Counted from the stretch's first letter, positions 8,617 through 16,626 are shown. The stretch: 64,000 nt of DNA from Azospirillum formosense (GCF_040500525.1 NZ_CP159402.1:1735501-1799500), one strand, 5' to 3'. The notes: a model not told the origin generated them from the sequence alone. Numbers and translations are program-made.

Positions 8617-9840
8617 ATGACGAAGATCAAGGTAGCCAATCCGGTCGTCGAACTCGACGGCGACGAGATGACGCGCATCATCTGGCAGTTCATCAAGGAC
8701 AAGCTGATCCTGCCGTACCTCGACGTCGAGCTGAAGTACTACGATCTGGGCATCGAGAACCGCGACAAGACCGACGACCGGGTGACGGTCGAGTCGGCCA
8801 ACGCGATCAAGCAGTACGGCGTCGGCGTCAAGTGCGCGACCATCACCCCGGACGAGGCGCGGGTGAAGGAGTTCAGCCTCAAGAAGATGTGGAAGTCGCC
8901 GAACGGCACGATCCGCAACATCCTGGGCGGCACCGTCTTCCGCGAGCCGATCGTCTGCTCCAACGTTCCGCGCTACGTCCCCGGCTGGACCAAGCCGATC
9001 ATCATCGGCCGCCACGCCTTCGGCGACCAGTACAAGGCCACCGACTTCGTCGTTCCCGGCAAGGGCAAGCTGACCATCAAGTGGGTGCCGGAGGGCGGCG
9101 GCGAGCCGATCGAGCACGAGGTGTTCGATTTCCCCGGCGGCGGCGTCGCCATGGGCATGTACAACCTGGACGAGTCGATCGAGGGCTTCGCCCACTCCAG
9201 CTTCATGTACGGCCTGGAGCGCGGCTACCCAGTCTACCTGTCCACCAAGAACACGATTCTCAAGGCCTATGACGGGCGCTTCAAGGACATCTTCCAGAAG
9301 GTGTTCGAGGAGCATTACGCCGCCCAGTTCAAGGCCAAGGGCCTCGTCTACGAGCACCGCCTGATCGACGACATGGTCGCCTCGGCCCTGAAGTGGGAAG
9401 GTGGCTTCGTGTGGGCGTGCAAGAACTACGACGGCGACGTGGAGTCGGACGTCGTGGCGCAGGGCTTCGGCTCGCTGGGCCTGATGACCTCGGTGCTGAT
9501 CACGCCGGACGGCAAGACCGTCGAGGCGGAGGCCGCCCACGGCACGGTGACCCGCCACTACCGCGAGCACCAGAAGGGCAAGGAAACCTCCACCAACCCG
9601 ATCGCCTCGATCTACGCCTGGACGCAGGGTCTGGCCTACCGCGGCAAGTTCGACAACACGCCGGACGTCGTGAAGTTCGCCGAGACGCTGGAGCGCGTCT
9701 GCGTCGAGACCGTCGAGTCGGGCTTCATGACCAAGGATCTCGCGATCCTCATCGGTCCGGAGCAGCCGTGGCTGACCACCAAGCAGTTCCTCGACAAGCT
9801 GGACGAGAACCTGCAGAAGAAGATGGCCGCCTGGGCGTAA
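8617..9840 (+). CDS. icd: NADP-dependent isocitrate dehydrogenase (eukaryote-like type)
   Basis: Oxidatively decarboxylates isocitrate to 2-oxoglutarate in the TCA cycle. The 407-residue protein beginning [21 protein letters not shown] is the homodimeric type II NADP enzyme shared by mitochondria and many alphaproteobacteria. Conserved stretches include [32 protein letters not shown] and [12 protein letters not shown]. The ATG at 8617 matches the family N-terminus. A sequence TATATA at 8481-8486 could be its -10 box, but I find no convincing -35. A strong terminator follows at 9925. A second enzyme of the same superfamily but another type lies at 13176-14621. Confidence 0.96.
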   Translation: MTKIKVANPVVELDGDEMTRIIWQFIKDKLILPYLDVELKYYDLGIENRDKTDDRVTVESANAIKQYGVGVKCATITPDEARVKEFSLKKMWKSPNGTIRNILGGTVFREPIVCSNVPRYVPGWTKPIIIGRHAFGDQYKATDFVVPGKGKLTIKWVPEGGGEPIEHEVFDFPGGGVAMGMYNLDESIEGFAHSSFMYGLERGYPVYLSTKNTILKAYDGRFKDIFQKVFEEHYAAQFKAKGLVYEHRLIDDMVASALKWEGGFVWACKNYDGDVESDVVAQGFGSLGLMTSVLITPDGKTVEAEAAHGTVTRHYREHQKGKETSTNPIASIYAWTQGLAYRGKFDNTPDVVKFAETLERVCVETVESGFMTKDLAILIGPEQPWLTTKQFLDKLDENLQKKMAAWA

Positions 9841-9924
9841 CGCGGCCTGGACGTAACGCGACGGCCGCGTCAGGTGCGACGACGCGTCCCGGTCAAACGG
9901 GACGCCGGATCGAGGTAAGGTTGC

Positions 9925-9953
9925 AGCGGGGAGTTTCGGCTCCCCGCTTTTTT
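9925..9953 (+). terminator. Rho-independent terminator of icd
   Basis: AGCGGGGAG (9925-9933), loop TTTCGG, CTCCCCGCT (9940-9948), followed by a run of six T that overlaps the end of the stem. A perfect nine-pair stem 85 bases after the icd stop. Confidence 0.88.
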
Positions 9954-10013
9954 CTTGCCTGCGCGGCGCGATGCCGGCGCGGACCTGACGAACCGGAACT
10001 CGAGACTTTCCCC

Positions 10014-10394
10014 ATGGCCAAGGACATCTTCCGCATCGCCGTGATCGGCGCCGGCGAAACCGGAACGCCCCTGCTGACGCAGCTTCTGGACGCGCCCTTC
10101 GTCGAGATCCTGGGCGTCGCCGACCTCGACGCCGAGGCGCCCGGCATGCGGCTCGCCCGCGCGCGCGGCGTCGCCACCACGACCGACTTCATGGACCTCG
10201 CCCGGCTCGGCGCGGCGGTGGATGTGCTGATCGACGTGACCGGCGTGCCGAAGGTGCGCGAGGCGCTGCGCCAGCACATGCAGGACAGCGGCAACACCCA
10301 CACACTGATCGTCCACGAGATGGTGGTGCAGCTCATGCTGTCGCTGCTGAGCGGCCGTCTGGTGCGGTTGAAGCACGAGGTCGAGGAGTACTGA
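10014..10394 (+). CDS. Small Rossmann-fold NAD(P)-binding protein
   Basis: A 126-residue protein starting RIAVIGAGETGTPLL, a dinucleotide-binding strand-loop-helix. It continues with an acidic strand end (LGVADLDAEAPGM) and VDVLIDVTGVPKVREAL, as in the N-terminal domain of dihydrodipicolinate reductase or homoserine dehydrogenase. The catalytic half of those enzymes is missing, so it is a stand-alone nucleotide-binding domain of unknown role. The end is well defined (HEVEEY then TGA), and nothing downstream continues the fold in another frame, so I see no sign of truncation by frameshift. Confidence 0.72.
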   Translation: MAKDIFRIAVIGAGETGTPLLTQLLDAPFVEILGVADLDAEAPGMRLARARGVATTTDFMDLARLGAAVDVLIDVTGVPKVREALRQHMQDSGNTHTLIVHEMVVQLMLSLLSGRLVRLKHEVEEY

Positions 10395-10483
10395 CCCCCG
10401 CCTTTGCCCCGCCCCCCTTTCCTGTGAGCCGCCGCGCCACCACATCCACGCGACGACGATGGAACAGGGAGTTGGGACCGGTC

Positions 10484-11092
10484 ATGGACACGAAGGAGCC
10501 GGCTCGGGCGTCCGCGCTGCTCAAACGGCTGCACGGACGCATGACCGGCGACAAGCCGTCGCTGGGCGAGGTGCTGGGCCATCTGGGCGACCGCGCGCCG
10601 GGCTTTCTGCTGCTGGCGCTGGCGATCCCCGCCGTGGTTCCGACGCCGGGATTGCCGGCGGGCCTGGTTTTCGGCACGGTGCTGGTGCTGGTGGCGATCC
10701 AGATGATCGTCGGCCGCGACCGGCTGGAACTGCCGGGCTGGATCGGGCGCCGCCGCGTCGCCCGCGGCACGCTTGAAACGATCGTGGAGAAGGGGACGCC
10801 GCTGGTGGAGCGGTTGGAGGCCCGGCTGCGCACGCGCTGGCCGTCGCTGACCCATCAGGGGGTGCTGCGGCCGCTGGGCCTTTTCGTGCTGATGATGGGA
10901 ATCCTGATCGCCCTGCCCATCCCGTTCGGCAACACCCTGCCCGGTCTGGCGGTGCTGGTGATCGCGCTGGGGCTGATCGTGAAGGACGGTCTGGCGGTCG
11001 CCGCCGGTCTCGGCCTGGGCGTGGCGGCGGCGGGTGTCTCGGCGATGCTGGTCGCCGGAAGCTGGTGGGCGATCACCGCGGCGCCCATCTGA
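10484..11092 (+). CDS. ExoD-family exopolysaccharide synthesis protein
   Basis: A 202-residue membrane protein of the ExoD family, first described in rhizobia where it affects exopolysaccharide production and alkali tolerance. It begins SALLKRLHGRM..DKPSLGEVLGHLGDRAPGFLL and contains the family-typical LLALAIPAVVPTPGLP loop. Hydrophobic segments occupy about 50-85, 130-155 and 160-200; the repeated IALPIPFGNTLPGLAVL element is also characteristic. The ATG at 10484 is chosen over in-frame upstream codons because the Arg-rich extension is unlike the family. Confidence 0.85.
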   Translation: MDTKEPARASALLKRLHGRMTGDKPSLGEVLGHLGDRAPGFLLLALAIPAVVPTPGLPAGLVFGTVLVLVAIQMIVGRDRLELPGWIGRRRVARGTLETIVEKGTPLVERLEARLRTRWPSLTHQGVLRPLGLFVLMMGILIALPIPFGNTLPGLAVLVIALGLIVKDGLAVAAGLGLGVAAAGVSAMLVAGSWWAITAAPI

Positions 11093-11160
11093 CCGGCGCT
11101 CCTTTTACGGCTGCCGATCCAGTCGCCGTGTCGGGCGGGCGCCCGCGTGAAGAGCGCCCG

Positions 11161-11194
11161 AAATCCGGAAATCCGGCGGAGAAATCCGGCGGAG
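11161..11194. repeat. Short tandem repeat next to gcrA stop
   Basis: Two perfect copies of AAATCCGGCGGAG (11169-11181 and 11182-11194), preceded by a partial copy AAATCCGG (11161-11168). They lie immediately after the gcrA stop codon, in the space between convergent exoD-like and gcrA genes. The function is unknown; it may be simple slippage. Confidence 0.7.
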
Positions 11195-11195
11195 T

Positions 11196-11579
11196 CTAGG
11201 CGGCGCCGACGTTGCGGTCGCCGGTGTTGCGGTCCTCGTCGCGCTTCTTGCCGGAGGACGCCGGCTGGTAGGCCACCGCCGCGTGCTCGGCGCAGTACGG
11301 CAGGCCGGGCAGCGAGGGCTTGCCGCAGAAATGGAAGTCCTGGTGCTTCGGATCGCCAACCGGCCATTTGCACATGCGCTCGGTCAAGGCGAGGATCGTC
11401 GCACCGCGGGTCGGCTTCTTCTTGATCGGCGACGGGCGTCCCGACAAGCCGAGGCGGTGCGCCTTCCCGATCACCGCGTTGCGGGTGATGTCGCCCAGGA
11501 TGTCCGCGATTTCACTCGCGCTCAGCCCCTGGGCCCAGAGGTCCTTAAGCTGCTGAACCCGCTCGTCCGTCCAACTCAT
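11196..11579 (-). CDS. gcrA: GcrA-family cell-cycle regulator
   Basis: GcrA is an alphaproteobacterial transcription factor that works with sigma-70 at promoters carrying GANTC sites methylated by CcrM. The 127-residue protein opens with the signature SWTDERVQQLKDLWAQGLSA and the helix-turn-helix segment AVIGKAHRLGLSGRPSPIK. The C-terminal half has the Cys/His segment RMCKWPVGDP..FHFCGKP..GLPYCAEH seen in the sigma-interacting domain. It is shorter than the Caulobacter protein, mainly in the linker. With cckA, sciP and fliX in the same window it completes much of the CtrA-GcrA circuit. Confidence 0.93.
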   Translation of the reverse strand: MSWTDERVQQLKDLWAQGLSASEIADILGDITRNAVIGKAHRLGLSGRPSPIKKKPTRGATILALTERMCKWPVGDPKHQDFHFCGKPSLPGLPYCAEHAAVAYQPASSGKKRDEDRNTGDRNVGAA

Positions 11580-11611
11580 CCCCTGTCTCCCGTGGTCCGG
11601 TAACCGGTGTC

Positions 11612-11623
11612 TTGGTTAACCAA
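11612..11623. promoter_or_regulatory. Palindrome upstream of gcrA, possible operator
   Basis: The perfect 12-base palindrome TTGGTTAACCAA lies 33 bases before the gcrA start. It contains TTAACC, a CtrA half-site-like core. In Caulobacter gcrA is repressed by CtrA, so an operator is plausible, but only one TTAA half is present with no partner seven bases away. Confidence 0.35.
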
Positions 11624-11754
11624 TATACCTTCCGACCAGACGGCCGTTTTCCATAAGGCGCAATATTTTGTGCCCAACGCCGGCCAAGCTACCAGATGGC
11701 CGGATAGAGGGATAGGGGGCTTGAGCAACATTCCTGTGCATAAGTCTGTGGGTG

Positions 11755-12546
11755 TTATGAGTTCAACGCGCCGTACACCTCCTCGGCTATGGCCGAAAGG
11801 GTCACTCGGTCGAGGTCACCCGTTACCGCCCATGCCAAACCGTTGTCCCGCCAGTAGAAAGCCTGGACGTTGCCGTCCTGCGCGAAACGGAAGGACGTGT
11901 CCGGCGCGTCGGAGGCCGGACGGATGTAGAGGGTGATGCGGCGACCGGCCGCATCCTGGTACATGAGCTGGGCCGCCGGCCCCCGCGCGTCCGACAGCAG
12001 CCGCCCGCCCACCAGATCATAGCCCTTCGAAGCCAGCCGCGGCGCCTGCAGGGGCTTGCCCAGGCGCTTGGACAGCCAGCCCACGAGATGCGCCTCCTGG
12101 TCGGCCCCGACCTCCACGGGGTGGCGGACCTCCACCGCGAAGACCCGGTGCGCGGCCACCGCGTCGGCGACGAAAGCCGCGCCGCCGCCCGCCGCACCGC
12201 CCGACCAGCCGCGCGCCCACCAGCCCCCCGCCCCGCCGGCGGCGAAGACCAGCAGGACGGCCGCCGCGGCGAGCGCCGGGCGCCATCGGCGTGGACGCAC
12301 CGCCGGCCGGCCCGGCGCGCGGGTGTAGGGCGGCACCAGAGCCGCCGGCAAGGGACGGTCGATCAGCGGGCCGAAGGTGTCCTTGAGCATCGCCCGCTGG
12401 GCGCGGTAGCGCTCGAAGCGGCGGGCCAGATCGGGGTTGCCCGCCAGATGGCGCTCGACCTCGCCGCGCCGTTCCTCCGGCAGTTCGCCATCCATCCAGG
12501 CGTGCAGGTCGGCCTCGGTCACCGGGCTGCCCGGTTCGGTGTCCAT
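11755..12546 (-). CDS. Membrane anti-sigma factor of the adjacent ECF sigma
   Basis: A 263-residue single-pass protein. Residues 10-55 form the cytoplasmic anti-sigma domain (ADLHAWMDGELPEERRGEVERHL). A transmembrane helix spans about 90-110 (PALAAAAVLLVFAAGG), and a periplasmic domain of about 150 residues follows. The Cys pair of zinc-binding anti-sigma factors is missing: after the His in ERHLAGNPD there is no CxxC. Its ATG overlaps the stop of the sigma gene by one base (TGATG). The family role is to hold the sigma factor at the membrane until an envelope or redox signal releases it. Confidence 0.85.
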   Translation of the reverse strand: MDTEPGSPVTEADLHAWMDGELPEERRGEVERHLAGNPDLARRFERYRAQRAMLKDTFGPLIDRPLPAALVPPYTRAPGRPAVRPRRWRPALAAAAVLLVFAAGGAGGWWARGWSGGAAGGGAAFVADAVAAHRVFAVEVRHPVEVGADQEAHLVGWLSKRLGKPLQAPRLASKGYDLVGGRLLSDARGPAAQLMYQDAAGRRITLYIRPASDAPDTSFRFAQDGNVQAFYWRDNGLAWAVTGDLDRVTLSAIAEEVYGALNS

Positions 12547-13097
12547 CACTTGATCCTCCTCACCGCCTGCTCCGCCCCGCCGTCCAGCAGGACGCGCAGC
12601 CGCTCCCGGGCGCGGGCCAGCCGCGACATGACGGTTCCCACCGGAACCCCCAGCACCTCCGCCGCCTCGCGGTAGGACAGCCCCTCCAGTCCGGTCAGCA
12701 GAAGCACGGCCCGGTGCTCCTCCGACAGCTGGTTGAAGGCGCGCACGAAATCCCGCACCTCCGCCCGGTCGGCGGGGGCGGCGCTGAGCGCCAGATCGTT
12801 GGCGAGATCCTCCACCGGCACCTCCGGCCCGCGGCGGCGGCGCCAGCGCAGGCCCGAAACGTGCAGGTTGTGCAGGATCGAGAGCAGCCAGCCGCCGAGA
12901 CGGGTGACGTCCCGCAGCGTGTGCCGGTTGACCAGCGCCTTCTCGACGCAATCCTGCACGAGGTCGTCGGCGTCGGACAGGTTGCCGGCGAGCGCCGCCG
13001 CGTAGCGGCGCAGCCGCGGCACCTGCGCGGCGATGGCCCGCTCGTCCACCGGACCGTCCGCTGGCGGGGGATCGGGAGGCGGCTTTGGCAGAGGCAT
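12546..13097 (-). CDS. ECF-family RNA polymerase sigma factor
   Basis: A 183-residue extracytoplasmic-function sigma factor. Region 2 contains LRRYAAALAGNLSDADDLVQDCVEKAL and WLLSILHNLHVSGLR, which bind core polymerase and the -10 element. Region 4 is LSEEHRAVLLLTGLEGLSYREAA followed by LGVPVGTVMSRLARARERLR, a helix-turn-helix for the -35 element. The first 25 residues are a Pro-rich tail before region 2. It is first in a two-gene operon with its anti-sigma. I could not identify its own target promoter upstream. Confidence 0.92.
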   Translation of the reverse strand: MPLPKPPPDPPPADGPVDERAIAAQVPRLRRYAAALAGNLSDADDLVQDCVEKALVNRHTLRDVTRLGGWLLSILHNLHVSGLRWRRRRGPEVPVEDLANDLALSAAPADRAEVRDFVRAFNQLSEEHRAVLLLTGLEGLSYREAAEVLGVPVGTVMSRLARARERLRVLLDGGAEQAVRRIK

Positions 13098-13175
13098 GCG
13101 GCGGCGCTCCCCTTGGAAGGATGTCCTGCCCGTCTGGACGCCCGGCGGGGACGGATTATTCCGCCGCTTCGCGCG

Positions 13176-14621
13176 TTACGTGGCCGAGAAGCCGGATTTG
13201 CCGTCGAAGTTGCACAGATTCTCGGTCTGGGTGAAATCCAGCCCGGCGCGGGCAAGACCCGACAGAAGCTCGACGATGTCGGGATGGCCGACCGCCACGC
13301 CCTCCGGCGCCAGGAAGCGGCAGCGCCAGTGGTCGGTGCAGAAGACGCCGATGTTGCCCTCCGGCCAGACCTTCTGCGAACGGTTGGAGATGCTCGACAG
13401 CCGCAGCGCCGGGGTGGCCACCGGCAGGACCAGCCCGGCCAGCTCGTCCGGGTTGCCGCCCGGCCAATGCAGGAACACGTCCACCCCGACCAGCTCCTTC
13501 ACCGCCTTGCGGCGCGGCGACAGCCGCACCCCGGACTCGTAGGCGGGCCGCGCCGTGACGGCGTAGCCGACGGTGGGCAGGGTCACCGGCATCTGGCCCA
13601 GCCGCTCCACCACCGCGTTCGCGAAGGCATGGGTGCCGACGCGCTGGCGGCTGACCCCGCGGTTGAAGATGTCCACGGTGTGGATGCCGTCCTCGATGGT
13701 CTTGAGCCAGGCGTTGTGGACGCGCCCCGCCACGTCGCCCTGCCCGATGTGGACCAGCATCATCACCCCGGCCATCAGAAGGCCCGACGGGTTGGCGATC
13801 CCCTGCCCCGCGATCATCGGCGCCGAGCCGTGGATCGCCTCGAACATGGCGCAGGCGTCGCCGATGTTGGCGGAGCCGGCCAGCCCGACCGACCCGGTGA
13901 TCTGGGCGGCGATGTCGGACACGATGTCGCCGTAGAGATTCAGGGTCACGATCACGTCGAAGCGCTCCGGCTGGTCGGCCAGACGGGCGGCGCCGATGTC
14001 GACGATCAGGTGGTCGGCCTTGATCTCCGGATATTCGGCGGCGATCTCGTTGAAGATCTTCAGGAACAGCCCGTCCGTCATCTTCATGACGTTGTCCTTG
14101 ACGAAGGCCGTCACCTTGCGCCGGTGGTTGGCGCGGGCGTAGTCGAAGGCGTAGCGCACGATGCGCTCCGACCCCGGCCGGGAGATCAGCTTGACCGACT
14201 GGATCACGTCGTCGGTCTGGCGGTGCTCGATCCCGGCGTAGAGGTCCTCCTCGTTCTCGCGGATGATGACCACGTCCATGCGCGGGTGCCGCGTGCGGAC
14301 GTAGGGATGGTGGGACACGCAGGGCCGCACGTTGGCGAACAGACCCAGCGTGGTCCGCGCGGTGACGTTCAGCGACTTGTTGCCGTAACCCTGCGGCGTG
14401 GTGATCGGCCCCTTCAGGAAGACCCGCGTGCGGCGGATCGACCCCCAGCCGGCGGCGTCGAGCCCGCCCAGATGGCCGCGGCGGTAGACCTGCTCGCCCG
14501 CCGGCACCTCCTCCACCTTCAGGCGGGCGCCGGCGGCCTCCATCACGTGAAGCACCGCGTCGGTGATCTCCGGACCGATGCCGTCGCCGCGGGCGACCGT
14601 GATGGGGGTGGTTTCGCGCAT
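13176..14621 (-). CDS. Isocitrate/isopropylmalate dehydrogenase-family enzyme, Thermus/Rickettsia IDH type
   Basis: A 481-residue beta-decarboxylating dehydrogenase. The N-terminal 335 residues have the superfamily core: ITVARGDGIGPEITDAVLHV, VIIRENEEDLYAGIEHRQ, VTLNLYGDIVSDIAAQITG and EAIHGSAPMIAGQGIANPSG. The last roughly 145 residues form an extra domain (SRQRVGTHAFANAVVERL to the end), as in the long isocitrate dehydrogenases of Thermus and Rickettsia. It therefore probably acts on isocitrate, but homoisocitrate or another 2-hydroxyacid cannot be excluded. It is unlike the icd protein at 8617 in sequence and architecture. It is the last gene before the divergent psiE-like gene. Confidence 0.85.
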   Translation of the reverse strand: MRETTPITVARGDGIGPEITDAVLHVMEAAGARLKVEEVPAGEQVYRRGHLGGLDAAGWGSIRRTRVFLKGPITTPQGYGNKSLNVTARTTLGLFANVRPCVSHHPYVRTRHPRMDVVIIRENEEDLYAGIEHRQTDDVIQSVKLISRPGSERIVRYAFDYARANHRRKVTAFVKDNVMKMTDGLFLKIFNEIAAEYPEIKADHLIVDIGAARLADQPERFDVIVTLNLYGDIVSDIAAQITGSVGLAGSANIGDACAMFEAIHGSAPMIAGQGIANPSGLLMAGVMMLVHIGQGDVAGRVHNAWLKTIEDGIHTVDIFNRGVSRQRVGTHAFANAVVERLGQMPVTLPTVGYAVTARPAYESGVRLSPRRKAVKELVGVDVFLHWPGGNPDELAGLVLPVATPALRLSSISNRSQKVWPEGNIGVFCTDHWRCRFLAPEGVAVGHPDIVELLSGLARAGLDFTQTENLCNFDGKSGFSAT

Positions 14622-14871
14622 CCATTCACTCCTGGGGGAGCCCTCGAAGGAACGAAGCCGGAGGGACCGCGGCGACCCTAGACGAAATCAGGCCCGGAGT
14701 TCAATGGCCGGTGATTTTCTCCACCTGCAAAGCCGGGACCATTGATGCGGCGACTTGACGCTGATCTGCAATGCTTGCGTTTTCCCCATGGCGGCAATGG
14801 CAAAACGGCGGGGGCGTCCGCCGGGTTGGGCTTCTATCTTCCCGCACCCTTCGACCTTGCGACCCGCCCCG

Positions 14872-15351
14872 ATGCTGCAATCGCTCCCCCGCGCCCCGTC
14901 CAACTCGCTTCTCGAACAGGGCCTGATCCGCGCCCTGAAGTCCTTCAACGGGCTGCTGCACGTCGTCCTGGCGATCGCCCTGGTCGCGGCGAGCGCCATG
15001 GTCGTCTGGGAATTCTTCGTGGAGGCCTGGGCGGCCTTCCAGAAGGACCAGCTGGCGCACGGCTTCCTGCACGCGCTCGGCGTGCTGTTCATCGTCTGGA
15101 CGCTGTCCGCGCTGATCTCCGCGGAGGTCGATTACGTGCGGACCAACCGCTTCCACCTGCGGGTCTTCCTGGAGGTGGCGATGATCACGCTGCTGCGGCA
15201 GCTGATCGTGCGGCCGGTCCAGGCGGTGGCGGGCGACGTGCAGACGGGCGACTGGTCCAGCCTGTGGCAGTACGGCCTGCTGCTCGCCGGCCTGATCACC
15301 GTCGCCATCGCCCACCGCCTGATCGGCGACGAGGACGCGCTGAAAGGCTGA
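14872..15351 (+). CDS. PsiE-family membrane protein
   Basis: A 159-residue protein with four predicted membrane helices: FNGLLHVVLAIALVAASAMVV, AHGFLHALGVLFIVWTLSAL, a helix around LEVAMITLLRQLIV, and YGLLLAGLITVAIAHRL. Family landmarks of phosphate-starvation-inducible PsiE are present, including the loop VDYVRTNRFHLRVFLEV. The ATG at 14872 (MLQSLPRAPSN) is preferred; longer forms start with an Arg-rich non-conserved stretch. The function of PsiE proteins is not established. No Pho box was recognised upstream. Confidence 0.75.
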   Translation: MLQSLPRAPSNSLLEQGLIRALKSFNGLLHVVLAIALVAASAMVVWEFFVEAWAAFQKDQLAHGFLHALGVLFIVWTLSALISAEVDYVRTNRFHLRVFLEVAMITLLRQLIVRPVQAVAGDVQTGDWSSLWQYGLLLAGLITVAIAHRLIGDEDALKG

Positions 15352-15365
15352 GCGCACCCGGCGCC

Positions 15366-15701
15366 TCAGCCCTCGCGCCCCACGGTCTGCCCCACCACGG
15401 TCTGAATAACCTCGAAGCCCTCGAACTGCGGCGGGCCGAGATACAGCGGCTTGCGGTCCCCCGCCCCGCGATGGGCGGCGCGGAACTCCTCCGAGCGGGT
15501 CCAGGCCTGGAAATGCGCCTCCGACTCCCAGACGGTGTGCGAGGAATAGAGGCGGTGGTCCTCGTAGCGCGGGCCGCGCAGCATATGGAACTCCACGAAG
15601 CCGGGGACCTTGTTCAGATGGACCTCGCGGTTCAGCCAGACCTCCTCGAAGTCCTGCTCCGAGTCCGGACGCACGCGGAAACGGTTCATGGCGATGTACA
15701 T
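15366..15701 (-). CDS. Antibiotic biosynthesis monooxygenase/IsdG-type heme-degrading protein
   Basis: A 111-residue ferredoxin-like alpha+beta protein. MYIAMNRFRVRPDSEQDFEEVW followed by LNKVPGFVEFHMLRG and SHTVWESEAHFQAWTRSEEF is the pattern of IsdG/HmuQ heme oxygenases. It includes the Asn of MNRF, the Trp of TVWES and the His of FRAAHRG. The family opens heme to release iron in the cytoplasm. A GGGAGG ribosome site precedes the ATG at 15701. Three 14-base tandem repeats with dyad symmetry lie 73-114 bases upstream. No heme transport genes are present, so a non-heme monooxygenase remains possible. Confidence 0.8.
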   Translation of the reverse strand: MYIAMNRFRVRPDSEQDFEEVWLNREVHLNKVPGFVEFHMLRGPRYEDHRLYSSHTVWESEAHFQAWTRSEEFRAAHRGAGDRKPLYLGPPQFEGFEVIQTVVGQTVGREG

Positions 15702-15773
15702 GGCGGTGCCTCCCGATGCCGTCCCTTTAGAAAGCCGAGCCTTCAAAGTGACGGCGGAGGCCCGCCCCGTCAA

Positions 15774-15815
15774 CTTGACCGCATCACCTTGACCGAATCA
15801 ACCTGACCGCGTCAG
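15774..15815. repeat. Three tandem 14-base operator-like repeats
   Basis: CTTGACCGCATCAC, CTTGACCGAATCAA and CCTGACCGCGTCAG sit back to back. Each contains TGA-N5-TCA. The third is the most symmetrical (TGAC-CGC-GTCA). They lie upstream of the IsdG-like gene and just after the 3' end of the RGS-like gene, so they could be stacked sites for a dimeric regulator of the former. Confidence 0.55.
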
Positions 15816-15829
15816 CCGGCCATCGGCCG

Positions 15830-16534
15830 TCAGATCTCGCCCTTGGCGAGCGCGCTTTGCAGGCGTCCGATGGTGTCGGCCAGATTGACGCCCAGATCCT
15901 TCGCCACCTTGTCCCAGGGCATGGCGGTCCAGGCACCCTGATCCGCGCACTTCTTGCAGGCGCTCCGGGTTCCCGACCCGATGTTCACCTCCTTGGGCGA
16001 GCGGACGGCCACATATTCCTTGTATGCCTCCTCCGCCGGGTCCGCCTTCGACAGCTTGCCTTTCAGGATCTTGTCGTAGAGTTCGACATTCTCGAGCGAC
16101 ATTTCCTGCTTGGCCATCTTGTGCAGAAGCTTGAACCAGTAGGGCGACTTGAAATAGCCGTCGATGGTCTTCGGCAGATCGTCGAACCGCTCCAAATCCG
16201 TCACGACGCTGCCGGCGATCTTGTTCAGCGACGCCACCATGTCGGCGCAGGCTTCGGCGTAGACAGTGTCGCCGTCCTGCTTGGCCGCCTTGCCCGCCGC
16301 GTCGAGCGTGGGGATGTAGCCGCTTGCCGCGGATTGGAAGGCACGGGCGTGCTTCTGGGCATCCTGCACGGTCGTGGCGGCGTCGTAGCTCTTCAGCGCG
16401 CCTTCCAGGCCGGTCGAGTTGATCTTGCTGAACAGCTTGCCGAAACGGCTCTTGGGGTCGGGCTTCTTCTTGCCCGTCGCTTTCTCGAAGCGGTCCTTCG
16501 CCTTCTTCCAGGACGCCAGATAGGATTTCGCCAC
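15830..16534 (-). CDS. Cytoplasmic protein with C-terminal RGS-like domain
   Basis: A 234-residue soluble protein. Residues 1-125 are Lys/Ala-rich and mostly helical. Residues 127-228 match the core of eukaryotic regulator-of-G-protein-signalling domains. The order FKLLHKMAKQEMSLENVELY, then AEEAYKEYVAVRSPKEVNIG and SGTR parallels the RGS4 order (FKAFLKSEYSEENIDFW, AKKIYNEFISVQATKEVNL, DSCTR). The alignment is from memory and by eye. Heterotrimeric G proteins are not known in bacteria, so the partner is unknown. The start is GTG at 16534, with GGAGGGG five bases upstream; a GTG seven codons earlier lacks this. It lies downstream of, and in the same orientation as, a chemoreceptor gene. Confidence 0.68.
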   Translation of the reverse strand: MAKSYLASWKKAKDRFEKATGKKKPDPKSRFGKLFSKINSTGLEGALKSYDAATTVQDAQKHARAFQSAASGYIPTLDAAGKAAKQDGDTVYAEACADMVASLNKIAGSVVTDLERFDDLPKTIDGYFKSPYWFKLLHKMAKQEMSLENVELYDKILKGKLSKADPAEEAYKEYVAVRSPKEVNIGSGTRSACKKCADQGAWTAMPWDKVAKDLGVNLADTIGRLQSALAKGEI

Positions 16535-16588
16535 GGTTCCCCTCCATTCGAACACGAATTGGGCGTGACGATAAAAACGGGATTTCGG

Positions 16589-16611
16589 TCCGGCAAACGC
16601 CGTTCGGTCCG
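16589..16611. repeat. 23-base direct repeat, copy 1
   Basis: Begins TCCGGCAAACGCCGTTCG and is identical over 23 bases to 18744-18766. Similarity continues for another eight bases with two changes. The two copies flank the chemoreceptor gene in the same orientation. The inner CGGC-AAAC-GCCG can form a small hairpin. Confidence 0.8.
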
Positions 16612-16626
16612 TTCAGGATGAGAATG

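Noticed and set aside
10014..10394. Truncated homoserine or dihydrodipicolinate dehydrogenase pseudogene
   Set aside because: The frame ends cleanly and no remnant of the catalytic domain is seen downstream, so a stand-alone domain is more likely.
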